Shown piece after piece: positions 1 through 6,220 of a stretch of DNA of 6,220 nt (its first letter is position 1; each line of letters begins with the position of its first letter). Under the pieces are notes generated by a model. It was not told where the DNA came from. It made no database searches and saw only the letters and a list, made by a program, of their open reading frames with translations. The stretch covers positions 1 to 6,220 of the forward strand of contig CAIYHK010000096.1 of assembly GCA_903925985.1 (NCBI GenBank), in the 5' to 3' direction. The translations under genes were made by a program, and so were the position numbers. This DNA comes from an uncultured Actinomycetes bacterium. GTDB taxonomy: Bacteria; Actinomycetota; Acidimicrobiia; Acidimicrobiales; Ilumatobacteraceae.

Positions 1-31
1 ATCTGGCTTGTTCCTCATGGGTCTTGGGATT

Positions 32-55
32 CGCGCAATGCTGAAGGGCAGCGCG
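32..55 (-). terminator. Weak hairpin after the GIY-YIG-like gene
   Basis: Read on the minus strand, 14 bases beyond the TGA stop, CGCGCTGC and GCA-TT-GCGCG pair as 5 bp plus 3 bp with a two-base bulge around a CCTTCA loop. There is no following T-tract, so it is not a canonical intrinsic terminator. Position and GC content make a U-less terminator possible but not well supported. Confidence 0.25.
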
Positions 56-69
56 TAACGCACTTACCC

Positions 70-663
70 TCAGTGGCCGCCACGCACTCGGTAGCCGCGT
101 TCTTTGAGTCTCTCCGCCAGCCGTTTTTCAGCCGCCTTGGCTGATTCCTGGTCGTAGTACTTCGCCTTTGGCATCAGGTTGGGCATTAGTCGCAGACCGT
201 GAGCATGAACCACGCGGGCAAAAAGTGGTCCACGGTCATTACGCACTCCGTTGATGTGCTGTTGGAAACGCGCCTCTGGTGTCAGTGAAGTTTGGCCGAC
301 GTAGACGTGTCCTTTGCCCGGTTTGGATACAGCCGAGGGATCCAGCTCGATCACGTAAAGCGACCAGACAGTGTTGTCACGGTTGACCGTGAAACCTTGA
401 GACTTCAATTTGCGGACCAACTTTGACTCCGCTTCAGCTGCGGTCTCCCTGCTACGGAAAGTCACTTGTGGTGCGAGATCGAGACGCAGATCACGCAAAT
501 GGTTCGAATACCACGACTTCCCCTTGGCGAGTGCAGTGAACCGCCGCTCTGGTGTGTCAACCGTGAGCGTGACCAGCAAGTTTGGTTTTGCCGGGTTGCG
601 TCGAGCGACAACGTCATCAAGTTCAATAACCAATATTCGATATGTGAGCTGTTTGGATTTCAT
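70..663 (-). CDS. Tandem GIY-YIG-like domain protein, 197 aa
   Basis: The protein has two homologous halves, roughly residues 7-94 and 100-194 counted from the ATG at 663. The C-terminal half has a GIY-YIG-nuclease pattern: Y103 in SLYVIEL, Y121 in VYVGQT, then PEARFQQH with R132 and H136, and a late Glu-rich helix (E173, E179) that could supply the metal-binding Glu. The N-terminal half repeats the same order (LVIEL, TPERRF with R41, a final charged helix ending QGFTV), but both signature tyrosines are replaced by Leu (L11, L30), so it is probably non-catalytic. GIY-YIG folds cut DNA in UvrC, homing endonucleases and some restriction enzymes; this protein's substrate is unknown. I chose the ATG at 663 over the upstream in-frame TTG at 702 and ATG at 690. 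The TTG is the first three bases of a TTGACA box, no Shine-Dalgarno precedes any of the three, and homology with the second unit begins just after 663. The family call is fairly good; nuclease activity is inference. Confidence 0.7.
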   Translation of the reverse strand: MKSKQLTYRILVIELDDVVARRNPAKPNLLVTLTVDTPERRFTALAKGKSWYSNHLRDLRLDLAPQVTFRSRETAAEAESKLVRKLKSQGFTVNRDNTVWSLYVIELDPSAVSKPGKGHVYVGQTSLTPEARFQQHINGVRNDRGPLFARVVHAHGLRLMPNLMPKAKYYDQESAKAAEKRLAERLKERGYRVRGGH

Positions 664-693
664 GGTGGGGCACAATACGCACCCCACCATGAA
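659..693. repeat. Perfect 12-11-12 inverted repeat over promoter and start codon
   Basis: The arm TTCATGGTGGGG (659-670) and its exact reverse complement CCCCACCATGAA (682-693) flank an 11-base loop. The minus-strand ATG of the GIY-YIG-like gene (663-661) lies in one arm; the likely -10 is in the loop and the promoter spacer in the other arm. As DNA it is well placed for a repressor dimer. As RNA it would form a GC-rich hairpin that hides the start codon, but only on transcripts that begin upstream of 693. The symmetry is seen directly; the function is inference. Confidence 0.75.
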
Positions 694-702
694 CCGTGTC
701 AA
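672..702 (-). promoter_or_regulatory. Probable leaderless promoter of the GIY-YIG-like gene
   Basis: On the minus strand a perfect -35 box TTGACA (702-697) is followed, after 19 bases, by TATTGT (677-672), which matches 4 of 6 bases of the -10 consensus. The spacing is slightly long. Transcription would start near 666-664, at or next to the ATG at 663-661, giving a leaderless message, which is common in actinobacteria. No ribosome binding site precedes the ATG, which agrees with this. The spacer and -10 lie within the 659-693 inverted repeat. Confidence 0.5.
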
Positions 703-715
703 GCACCCAAAGCCA

Positions 716-734
716 CTTAGTACTACGTACTAAG
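716..734. promoter_or_regulatory. 19-bp dyad, possible operator or activator site
   Basis: CTTAGTAC-TAC-GTACTAAG is a perfect 8-3-8 dyad between the stop codon of the AAA+ gene and the promoter of the GIY-YIG-like gene. Its centre (725) lies about 60 bases upstream of the expected transcription start near 664, a typical position for an activator. It could also be a weak terminator of the AAA+ gene, but in that direction it is followed by TGGCTTTGGG and not by a T-run. An operator is the better reading; no known regulator site is recognised. Confidence 0.4.
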
Positions 735-755
735 AAATTTTCTGCCGCACCTGAC

Positions 756-2150
756 TTAGAGGTATCCGGGCCAGTTTTGGTCACCACCAACGCTGGTCAG
801 CGAAGGCTCTACAAAGCCCGCAAAGTGATCTGCGGTGAACAAATCGAGTTCCACCAACGAGTCAGATTCAGCGTGCTGGGCGTGAGCCACCACAACTTCG
901 TTAAAGAGTTTGCGGATATCGCGTGCATTACCGAAGTTGGCACCACGTGGAAGTGAATTGATGGTGTGCGTGAGTGCGAGACGTGCGGAATCATCAAGGC
1001 GATAGCCATTTGACTTCGCTATACCTTCAAAGATTGTTACAAGCTCGGCATTGCTGAAGTCTGGAAACTCCACCGTGAGATCAAAGCGGCTCTTCAAGCC
1101 AGGGTTCATGTCGATGAACTTCTCCATCTCGTCGGTGTAACCCGCAACCACGATTGCGATATTGCCGCGATTCATCTCCATGTAGGTGATGAGTTCAGCG
1201 ATGGCCTCGCTGCCGTAGTCGTTAGCGCCGCCACCGTTCAGTGTGTAGGCCTCATCTATGAAGAGAACTCCACCTGCTGCGGTTTCGCACAACGCCCGAG
1301 TCTTCGGACCGGTTTGGCCGACATAGAGCCCGCAAAGATCTGAACGGGTCGCTTCGATTACATGCCCGCTCTTCAACATCCCGAAGTGCTTGTAGATGCG
1401 CCCGATCAGGCGTGCCACCGTGGTCTTGCCGGTACCTGGATTGCCCGTGAAGATGAGATGTGGTGATGGCATCACTTGCGGTAGGCCCTTTGCTGCGCGG
1501 CGTGCCGCAAGGCGCTGCTGGGCGACCAAGGCGGCCACGAATCCTTTGACACTGGCCAGGCCAATAAGGTCTTCGAGCTCGCGTAGTGCTGTTTCAAGAT
1601 CACCGTCTGCCTTGCGCAGTTTGGCCTTGACCGAATAGACCATCTCGACAGCGCCAGATGCCGAATTGGGGGCCAGTGCGCTGCCATCGCTGGCCTCTTC
1701 GTCTCGATAACCGAGATCAGCGAGGAACTCTGGGAATGCATCTGCGTGGTACAGCAATGTGCTTACCACTTCTTCTAGATGACTCTTACTGGTCGAACGC
1801 AGACCAATGCTGTGGTGCAAAGTGATCTGGGTGTGGTGTGGATCGTTGGTGCCAAGGCGTGTGCTCGAGATATCGGTCATCGTGATCGTGGCGTAGGGAA
1901 CAAGGCGGAAATAATCGAGAGCCTCATTGCGATCCATCGCTGCCAATGGCAACTTGCCTAATGGAAGCTCGATGCGGAGAATCCAACTGCCATTGAACCG
2001 CTGATAAAGAACAAATCCGACGGTGTGCTCCGGGTGCTCATCGACGACCAGCTGGGTTGGATATGTGGAACTCAGCATTCCTTCATCCACGATGGTGCCA
2101 AGTGACTCGATGTACTCGTACGCCTTGCGTTCTGCCTGATGACGGTCCAA
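756..2150 (-). CDS. CbbX/SpoVK-type AAA+ ATPase with extra N-terminal domain
   Basis: This 464-aa protein has a complete AAA+ module in its C-terminal two thirds. The entry motif is LEDLIGLASVK (192-202). Walker A is GNPGTGKT (236-243, K242), the pore loop is LYVGQTGPKT (275-284), and Walker B is VLFIDEA (295-301, D299, E300). Sensor 1 lies in IVVAGY (333-338), the arginine finger is in NPGLKSRFD (R355), and the sensor-2 stretch is GNARDIRK (407-414). This order fits the CbxX/CfxQ group (CbbX, SpoVK, the ATPase half of EccA), hexameric remodelling motors that thread a client protein. Residues 1-148 form an alpha/beta domain ending in an amphipathic helix (VVSTLLYHADAFPEFL), vaguely like YbjN or type III chaperone folds, joined by a polar linker (149-168). 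No RuBisCO or type VII secretion genes are nearby, so the client is unknown and CbbX function should not be assumed. The TTG start is supported by AAGGAGG (2166-2160) at 9 bases spacing. Confidence 0.88.
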   Translation of the reverse strand: MDRHQAERKAYEYIESLGTIVDEGMLSSTYPTQLVVDEHPEHTVGFVLYQRFNGSWILRIELPLGKLPLAAMDRNEALDYFRLVPYATITMTDISSTRLGTNDPHHTQITLHHSIGLRSTSKSHLEEVVSTLLYHADAFPEFLADLGYRDEEASDGSALAPNSASGAVEMVYSVKAKLRKADGDLETALRELEDLIGLASVKGFVAALVAQQRLAARRAAKGLPQVMPSPHLIFTGNPGTGKTTVARLIGRIYKHFGMLKSGHVIEATRSDLCGLYVGQTGPKTRALCETAAGGVLFIDEAYTLNGGGANDYGSEAIAELITYMEMNRGNIAIVVAGYTDEMEKFIDMNPGLKSRFDLTVEFPDFSNAELVTIFEGIAKSNGYRLDDSARLALTHTINSLPRGANFGNARDIRKLFNEVVVAHAQHAESDSLVELDLFTADHFAGFVEPSLTSVGGDQNWPGYL

Positions 2151-2166
2151 TTTGATAGGCCTCCTT
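2151..2166 (-). promoter_or_regulatory. Strong Shine-Dalgarno fixing a TTG start
   Basis: On the minus strand AAGGAGG (2166-2160) stands 9 bases before the TTG at 2150-2148. There is no ATG in frame between them, so the TTG is the likely start of the AAA+ ATPase. This near-perfect site contrasts with the neighbouring genes at 663 and 2331, which have none. Confidence 0.7.
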
Positions 2167-2330
2167 GTGGTGGGCGATAGGTGATGGACGATTGCTCGTG
2201 AGCATTCATTTATCTCAAATGGGTGTCACAGAGTTGAAGTACCCTGTCGCGGTTTTGCCTGACCCCTCATTGAGAACTCGGGAACGATAGCGACCGCAAA
2301 CCAAAACGACACCGGTAGTACTCTCAAATT
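2167..2330. other. Divergent intergenic region, AAA+ ATPase / membrane sulfatase
   Basis: This stretch must hold the start signals of both divergent genes, but no strong promoter is visible. Towards the AAA+ gene, GATAAA (minus strand, 2214-2209) could be a -10; its -35 is poor. Just downstream of it is a short palindrome TGCTC-GT-GAGCA (2193-2204), in what would be the early leader. Towards the sulfatase-like gene, TACTCT (2319-2324) is a possible -10 seven bases before the GTG, which would give a leaderless message; no -35 is seen. TCTCAAAT occurs twice (2213-2220 and 2322-2329), possibly by chance. No small gene is supported here. Confidence 0.3.
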
Positions 2331-4517
2331 GTGCCCAAATTTGATGTCGCTAATTTGAAGCGCCTGCTGCGTCGTGGCATGAGGCGCACCGAGAAGGCGC
2401 CAGCGCGCAAACTTCTGGTACGAAACACCTTGCAGGTTGCTGCGATGTGGGGCATCGCAGTTGTGCAGCCGATCCTTGGGATTCTCGGTGAGAACACCGA
2501 AACTTTTCTCAAATTTCGTATTACGGGCCGTTCGGTCCTGCTGCTGGCATTGCTGTTTACCTTCGTGCCACCATTCCTGGCTCTCATTGTGGAGGCCGCA
2601 TTGTTACGAGTCCGTAAGGCCCTGCATGTGGTCCACCTTGGTGCTATCGGAGCGCTTGGCCTAATCACCACACTGCAAGTAGCGAAGTTTTATTTGAAGC
2701 TTGAAGGGTCAATTCAGGTGGTGGTGGCGGTACTACTTGCAGCTGGCCTTGTTTTGGCCGCTGCCTCCGTGCGGGGCGTTGGGGATTGGTTACGGATCCT
2801 CGCGGTCGTGCCAGTCATTGCAGTGTCAATGTTCGTTTTTAACTCCCCAGCCGGTCGCTATGCGCGGGGAGCAAAAGTTGAGGCATACGAAGTGAAGACG
2901 GGAAACACGCCGATCTTTTATGTGATGTTCGACGAGTTTCCAGTCGCTGCACTTCTGAACAAAGACGGCACGATCGATGCCGATCGATTCCCTAACTTTG
3001 CGCGCCTGGCATCAACTTCAACCTGGTACCGCAACTTCACAACCACCGCGGAAACCACTGATCTCTCCGTGCCCGCCGCGATGTCTGGCACCTATCCGAA
3101 GGTCAAGCAGAGCTTCACCTATGTTGATCATCCTGACAATCTCTTCACTTGGCTGGGTGGCAGCTACAAGATGAACTCGTTTGAGTTTTTGTCCGAGATG
3201 TGTCCACCCAATGTCTGTAGTTCATCAAATGCCATCAATGCAGATACCAAAGTCAAAGAAGAGGCACAGTGGAGGGGCTTTGCGAGCGAGATGCGCGATG
3301 TCTTTGGGCAGCGCTTAGACCTCACCAAAGAAAATGAGTATGACGCTGTGAACGCAGCGGCCGCCCAGACTGACACTGCACCAGTTGTGCCCACTTCCAG
3401 CACCTCAACTACCACCACAATCGATTCCACTACCACGACCGCCAGCGGCGAAGAGCCCGTGAAAGTTGTGAACATTCCATTTCTTGCGCAGATTCAGCCG
3501 GGTCGTTGGCGGCAATGGCTTGATGCGATCCCTGAAGATCCAACTGGCACGTTGAATTTCATCCATTCGTTGCTGCCGCACCAATCATGGGTTTTCTACC
3601 CAGATGGGTCGCCATACCAGCTCGTTGGCCAGGAGCAATTTGAAGGTGAGACTGACTGGGAAACCAAAGTGCGTGAACAACGCATGATCTTGCAGACCCA
3701 GTTCGTGGACAAGTTGGTTGGCATGTTGTTAGACAAACTCGAGAGCAACGACGCCTACAAAAATTCACTTGTCGTGATTCAAGCTGACCACGGTGTGTCC
3801 CTTGATCCGGGATACTCGCACCGCTTCATCTCTGGTGATTACGCAAACGCCCCCGACATCATTTACGCACCGCTGTTTATTCACGCACCGGGTCAAACCG
3901 AAGGCGTGATCTCAGACGACAACGTAGAAAATGTTGACGTGCTTCCGATCATGGCGGACCTACTGGATACAGAAGTGCCATGGGAGATGGACGGGATGCT
4001 GCCCGAGGCGAAAAAAGGCAAGCGGGCGCGGACTAAGACCGTCATCTTGAACCCGAAGCCATATGACATCGCCCCGCGGCCAGAGAAACTTCTCACCTAT
4101 GACGCGAAGGAGATCCAGCAGGCGATGTTCGCACGCATCCCCGATGGAGCCGATGCAACCAATTACCTGGACATGCTCTACGGCGACACCCCACACCATG
4201 GATTGATCGGCGAAGAACTCAATATCTCGGGTTTGCCGATGTGCGAGTGCGAGTTGAAGATCGATAGCGATCTTGCACACAAAGACAATCCACTGCTCTA
4301 CATCCGTGGTGATGCTCCGGGATTATCCGACGGTGATTGGGTGGCGTTTTTGGTGCATGGTCGAATCAGTGGGCTATCTCAGGTGTTCACCCGTGACGGC
4401 AAAACTATGTATGCAACGCTCGTCTACCGCGAGGACTATGGAGACGATTGGTCAATACCAACCGCTGTACTAATTAGTCCGCAGGGTGAACTGATCCAGC
4501 AAGTTCCGTTGAACTAA
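2331..4517 (+). CDS. Membrane-anchored sulfatase/alkaline-phosphatase-fold protein
   Basis: The 728-aa protein starts with a basic cytoplasmic tail (1-33) and has five hydrophobic segments near 34-53, 69-92, 97-117, 128-146 and 153-171. Positive charges in the even loops put the large C-terminal part outside the cell. That part carries alkaline-phosphatase-superfamily motifs: FYVMFDEFP (D201, E202, first metal site), AETTDLSVPAAMSG (242-252, T243 the likely nucleophile), LLPHQSW (H417), and ADHGVS (D486, H487). CPPNVC (291-296) may form a disulfide. A Thr/Ser-rich stretch (355-373) interrupts the fold between the nucleophile and H417. The final ~140 residues, with an MCEC pair (C638, C640), are a tail I do not recognise. 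Related enzymes hydrolyse or transfer phosphate or sulfate groups on surface glycopolymers or lipids; this substrate is unknown. GTG at 2331 is used as start without a clear ribosome binding site; the internal ATG at codon 17 is an alternative that keeps all membrane segments. Confidence 0.82.
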   Translation: MPKFDVANLKRLLRRGMRRTEKAPARKLLVRNTLQVAAMWGIAVVQPILGILGENTETFLKFRITGRSVLLLALLFTFVPPFLALIVEAALLRVRKALHVVHLGAIGALGLITTLQVAKFYLKLEGSIQVVVAVLLAAGLVLAAASVRGVGDWLRILAVVPVIAVSMFVFNSPAGRYARGAKVEAYEVKTGNTPIFYVMFDEFPVAALLNKDGTIDADRFPNFARLASTSTWYRNFTTTAETTDLSVPAAMSGTYPKVKQSFTYVDHPDNLFTWLGGSYKMNSFEFLSEMCPPNVCSSSNAINADTKVKEEAQWRGFASEMRDVFGQRLDLTKENEYDAVNAAAAQTDTAPVVPTSSTSTTTTIDSTTTTASGEEPVKVVNIPFLAQIQPGRWRQWLDAIPEDPTGTLNFIHSLLPHQSWVFYPDGSPYQLVGQEQFEGETDWETKVREQRMILQTQFVDKLVGMLLDKLESNDAYKNSLVVIQADHGVSLDPGYSHRFISGDYANAPDIIYAPLFIHAPGQTEGVISDDNVENVDVLPIMADLLDTEVPWEMDGMLPEAKKGKRARTKTVILNPKPYDIAPRPEKLLTYDAKEIQQAMFARIPDGADATNYLDMLYGDTPHHGLIGEELNISGLPMCECELKIDSDLAHKDNPLLYIRGDAPGLSDGDWVAFLVHGRISGLSQVFTRDGKTMYATLVYREDYGDDWSIPTAVLISPQGELIQQVPLN
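3390..3452 (+). repeat. Thr/Ser-rich linker-coding stretch
   Basis: Codons 354-374 of the sulfatase-like gene encode a low-complexity run dominated by Thr and Ser, with two blocks of four Thr separated by IDS. The codons are mixed (ACC, ACT, ACA, ACG), so it is not a simple DNA microsatellite and seems kept at the protein level. Thr-rich linkers are frequent in exported actinobacterial proteins and may carry O-glycans. Here the run lies inside the catalytic region and not between domains, suggesting a surface loop. Confidence 0.7.
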
Positions 4518-4527
4518 AAATCTTGAC

Positions 4528-6220
4528 TCAGGCGTTTGCGAGTTCGGCGTCGAGAGCATCGAGCGCCTTCACGAGTTCACCTGGCAACTTTGCACCGAAT
4601 GCTGCGTAGTGGTCACGAATTTGTGGGATCGCAGCCTTCCAGCCGTCTTTGTCTACAGAGAGAATTGCATCCATGTCGTCGGCGAGCACATCAAGACCCG
4701 TGGTGTCGATGTCTTGCGGCGCAGGAAGGAATCCGATTGGAGTTTTGGCAGCATTCGCTTTGCCCTCTACGCGGTCAAAGATCCACTTGAGAACGCGGCT
4801 GTTTTCGCCGTATCCAGGCCACAGGAAACGACCATCGTCGTCGCGGCGGAACCAGTTGACGAAAAAGATCTTCGGCAACTTGCTGGCATCGGTGGAATTG
4901 CCGATCTTCAGCCAGTGAGCGAAGTAGTCGGCCATGTTGTAGCCACAAAATGGAAGCATCGCCATTGGATCAAAGCGCAAATTGCCAACAGCACCGGCCT
5001 GCGCTGCAGTGGTTTCAGACGCCATGATCGAACCAAGGAACACGCCGTGTTGCCAGTTGAAGGCTTCAGTCACAAGCGGCACGGTTGTGCGACGACGGCC
5101 ACCAAAGAGAACAGCTGAGATTGGAACACCGGCTGGATCCTGCCATTCAGAACCAATTGACGGGCACTGTGCTGCAGGAGCGGTGAAGCGGGCGTTTGGA
5201 TGCGCGGCGGGGGAGTCCGATTCAGGAGTCCATGCATTTCCGCGCCAATCCGTTGCCCGCGCTGGAGCGTCTTCGCTCATGCCTTCCCACCAAACATCTC
5301 CATCTGGTGTGAGCGCCGTATTCGTGAACAAGCAGTTGCCCCACAGTGTTTCCATTGCGTTGGCATTTGTGTCGTACCCGGTGCCAGGTGCGACACCAAA
5401 GAATCCAGCCTCAGGATTGATTGCGTACAGCTGGCCGTCTTTGCCGAACTTCATCCAGCAGATGTCGTCGCCGATGGTCTCGGCTTTCCAGCCGGGAATC
5501 GTGGGCTGCAGCATCGCAAGGTTGGTCTTGCCGCATGCCGATGGGAATGCAGCCGCGATGTACTTGGAGTTGCCTTCGGGGTTGGTGAGTTTCAGAATCA
5601 GCATGTGCTCTGCGAGCCAGCCATCATCACGTGCCATCACTGATGCGATACGAAGTGCAAAACACTTCTTGCCAAGCAATGCATTTCCGCCATATCCAGA
5701 ACCGAATGACCAGATCTCACGGGTCTCAGGGAAGTGGACGATGTACTTGTTGTCTGGGTTGCACGGCCAGCTTGAATCGCTCTGACCTGGCTCAAGTGGT
5801 GCGCCAACTGAGTGCACACATGGAACCCAATTGTTGTTGCCAAGCACATCAAGGGCGCCCTGTCCCATGCGGGTCATGATGCGCATGGACACTGCAACGT
5901 ATGCAGAGTCGGTCAATTGCACGCCAATGTGGGCAATTGGTGAGCCAAGCGGGCCCATTGAAAAAGGCACCACATACATCGTGCGACCCTTCATCGCTCC
6001 GAGGTAGAGATGCTTCATCTCGGTGCGCATCTCGCTGGGTTCGCGCCAGTTGTTATTCGGGCCTGCGTCTTCTTGCTTTGCTGAGCAGATGAAAGTGCGG
6101 TCTTCGACTCGGGCTACGTCGCCTGGATCGGAATGTGCCCAGTAACTGTTTGGGCGCTTGGCTTCATCGAGTTTGGTGAAGGTGCCCGCATCAACGAGTT
6201 CTTGGCACAAGCGGTCGTAC
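4528..6220 (-). CDS. pckG: Phosphoenolpyruvate carboxykinase (GTP), N-terminus cut off
   Basis: This enzyme converts oxaloacetate and GTP to PEP, CO2 and GDP in the cytoplasm, the first committed step of gluconeogenesis; in actinobacteria it may also run anaplerotically. About 563 residues are visible against roughly 600-610 for the family, so some 40 N-terminal residues lie beyond the right edge. Numbering from the TTG codon at 6210, which is an internal Leu codon preceded in frame by Tyr-Asp-Arg, the landmarks are: VEDRTFICS (35-43), substrate loop [12 protein letters not shown] (76-87), [15 protein letters not shown] (173-187) with metal-binding lysine, the P-loop FPSACGKTN (222-230) with the reactive Cys226, kinase-2 GDDICWM (247-253), and [11 protein letters not shown] (452-462) followed by the nucleotide-binding [15 protein letters not shown] (462-476). 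All expected active-site motifs are intact. It converges on the sulfatase-like gene with a 10-bp gap, and no functional link between them is apparent. Confidence 0.97.
   Translation of the reverse strand, partial: YDRLCQELVDAGTFTKLDEAKRPNSYWAHSDPGDVARVEDRTFICSAKQEDAGPNNNWREPSEMRTEMKHLYLGAMKGRTMYVVPFSMGPLGSPIAHIGVQLTDSAYVAVSMRIMTRMGQGALDVLGNNNWVPCVHSVGAPLEPGQSDSSWPCNPDNKYIVHFPETREIWSFGSGYGGNALLGKKCFALRIASVMARDDGWLAEHMLILKLTNPEGNSKYIAAAFPSACGKTNLAMLQPTIPGWKAETIGDDICWMKFGKDGQLYAINPEAGFFGVAPGTGYDTNANAMETLWGNCLFTNTALTPDGDVWWEGMSEDAPARATDWRGNAWTPESDSPAAHPNARFTAPAAQCPSIGSEWQDPAGVPISAVLFGGRRRTTVPLVTEAFNWQHGVFLGSIMASETTAAQAGAVGNLRFDPMAMLPFCGYNMADYFAHWLKIGNSTDASKLPKIFFVNWFRRDDDGRFLWPGYGENSRVLKWIFDRVEGKANAAKTPIGFLPAPQDIDTTGLDVLADDMDAILSVDKDGWKAAIPQIRDHYAAFGAKLPGELVKALDALDAELANA

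Noticed and set aside
2..58. Possible C-terminal end of a plus-strand gene (SGLFLMGLGIRAMLKGSA then stop) entering from the left edge.
   Set aside because: The hydrophobic tail looks plausible for a membrane protein, but 18 codons are too few to support a call; the sequence to the left is needed.
662..733. A 23-codon plus-strand frame starting in the 659-693 inverted repeat.
   Set aside because: It arises because the palindrome creates ATG on both strands; there is no ribosome binding site and no recognisable peptide.
2193..2204. Palindrome TGCTC-GT-GAGCA upstream of the AAA+ gene.
   Set aside because: Only 5-bp arms; it is mentioned with the intergenic region but is too short to claim as an operator without conservation.
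4502..4515. Small hairpin AGTTC-CGTT-GAACT at the end of the sulfatase-like gene, followed by TAAAAAT.
   Set aside because: The stem is only 5 bp and the following run is A and not T on the plus strand, so it is not an intrinsic terminator in either direction.
4982..5785. A 267-codon open frame on the plus strand, antisense to pckG.
   Set aside because: It lies wholly within a clearly coding pckG region with intact motifs, has no recognisable domain, and fits a shadow frame from codon bias.
6208..6210. TTG codon at 6210 as a possible start of pckG.
   Set aside because: The frame stays open to the window edge and the preceding codons read Tyr-Asp-Arg, matching the conserved YDRLCQEL context, so this is an internal Leu codon.

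Overview
The window looks like chromosomal DNA of a mid-GC actinobacterium. The reasons are a GTP-type PEP carboxykinase, a membrane sulfatase-like enzyme with a Thr/Ser-rich linker, several TTG/GTG starts, and at least one start that fits leaderless transcription. The moderate GC (low to mid 50s by eye) and the Thr-rich linker would suit a planktonic lineage such as Acidimicrobiia, but this placement is a guess from style. I see no insertion sequence, phage gene, tRNA, rRNA or CRISPR array.

Layout, left to right. A small gene on the minus strand (70-663) encodes a protein made of two tandem GIY-YIG-like units; the first unit has lost the signature tyrosines. Upstream of it on the same strand is a CbbX/SpoVK-type AAA+ ATPase (756-2150) with an unassigned N-terminal alpha/beta domain. 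The 92 bp between them hold two perfect dyads: an 8-3-8 dyad at 716-734 and a 12-11-12 inverted repeat at 659-693. The second covers the spacer and -10 of a likely promoter and also the start codon of the small gene. After a 180-bp divergent intergenic region comes a plus-strand membrane protein (2331-4517) with five membrane segments and an extracytoplasmic alkaline-phosphatase/sulfatase-fold domain. It converges, with only 10 bp between the stops, on pckG (minus strand, 4528 to the right edge), whose N-terminus lies outside the window.

pckG is housekeeping carbon metabolism and the membrane sulfatase-like protein is probably a cell-surface enzyme. The most unusual part is the AAA+ / tandem GIY-YIG pair. 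Its junction looks built so that the small gene has its own tightly controlled, leaderless promoter, while its start codon is locked in a hairpin on any read-through message from the ATPase gene. This reading is inferred from sequence alone.
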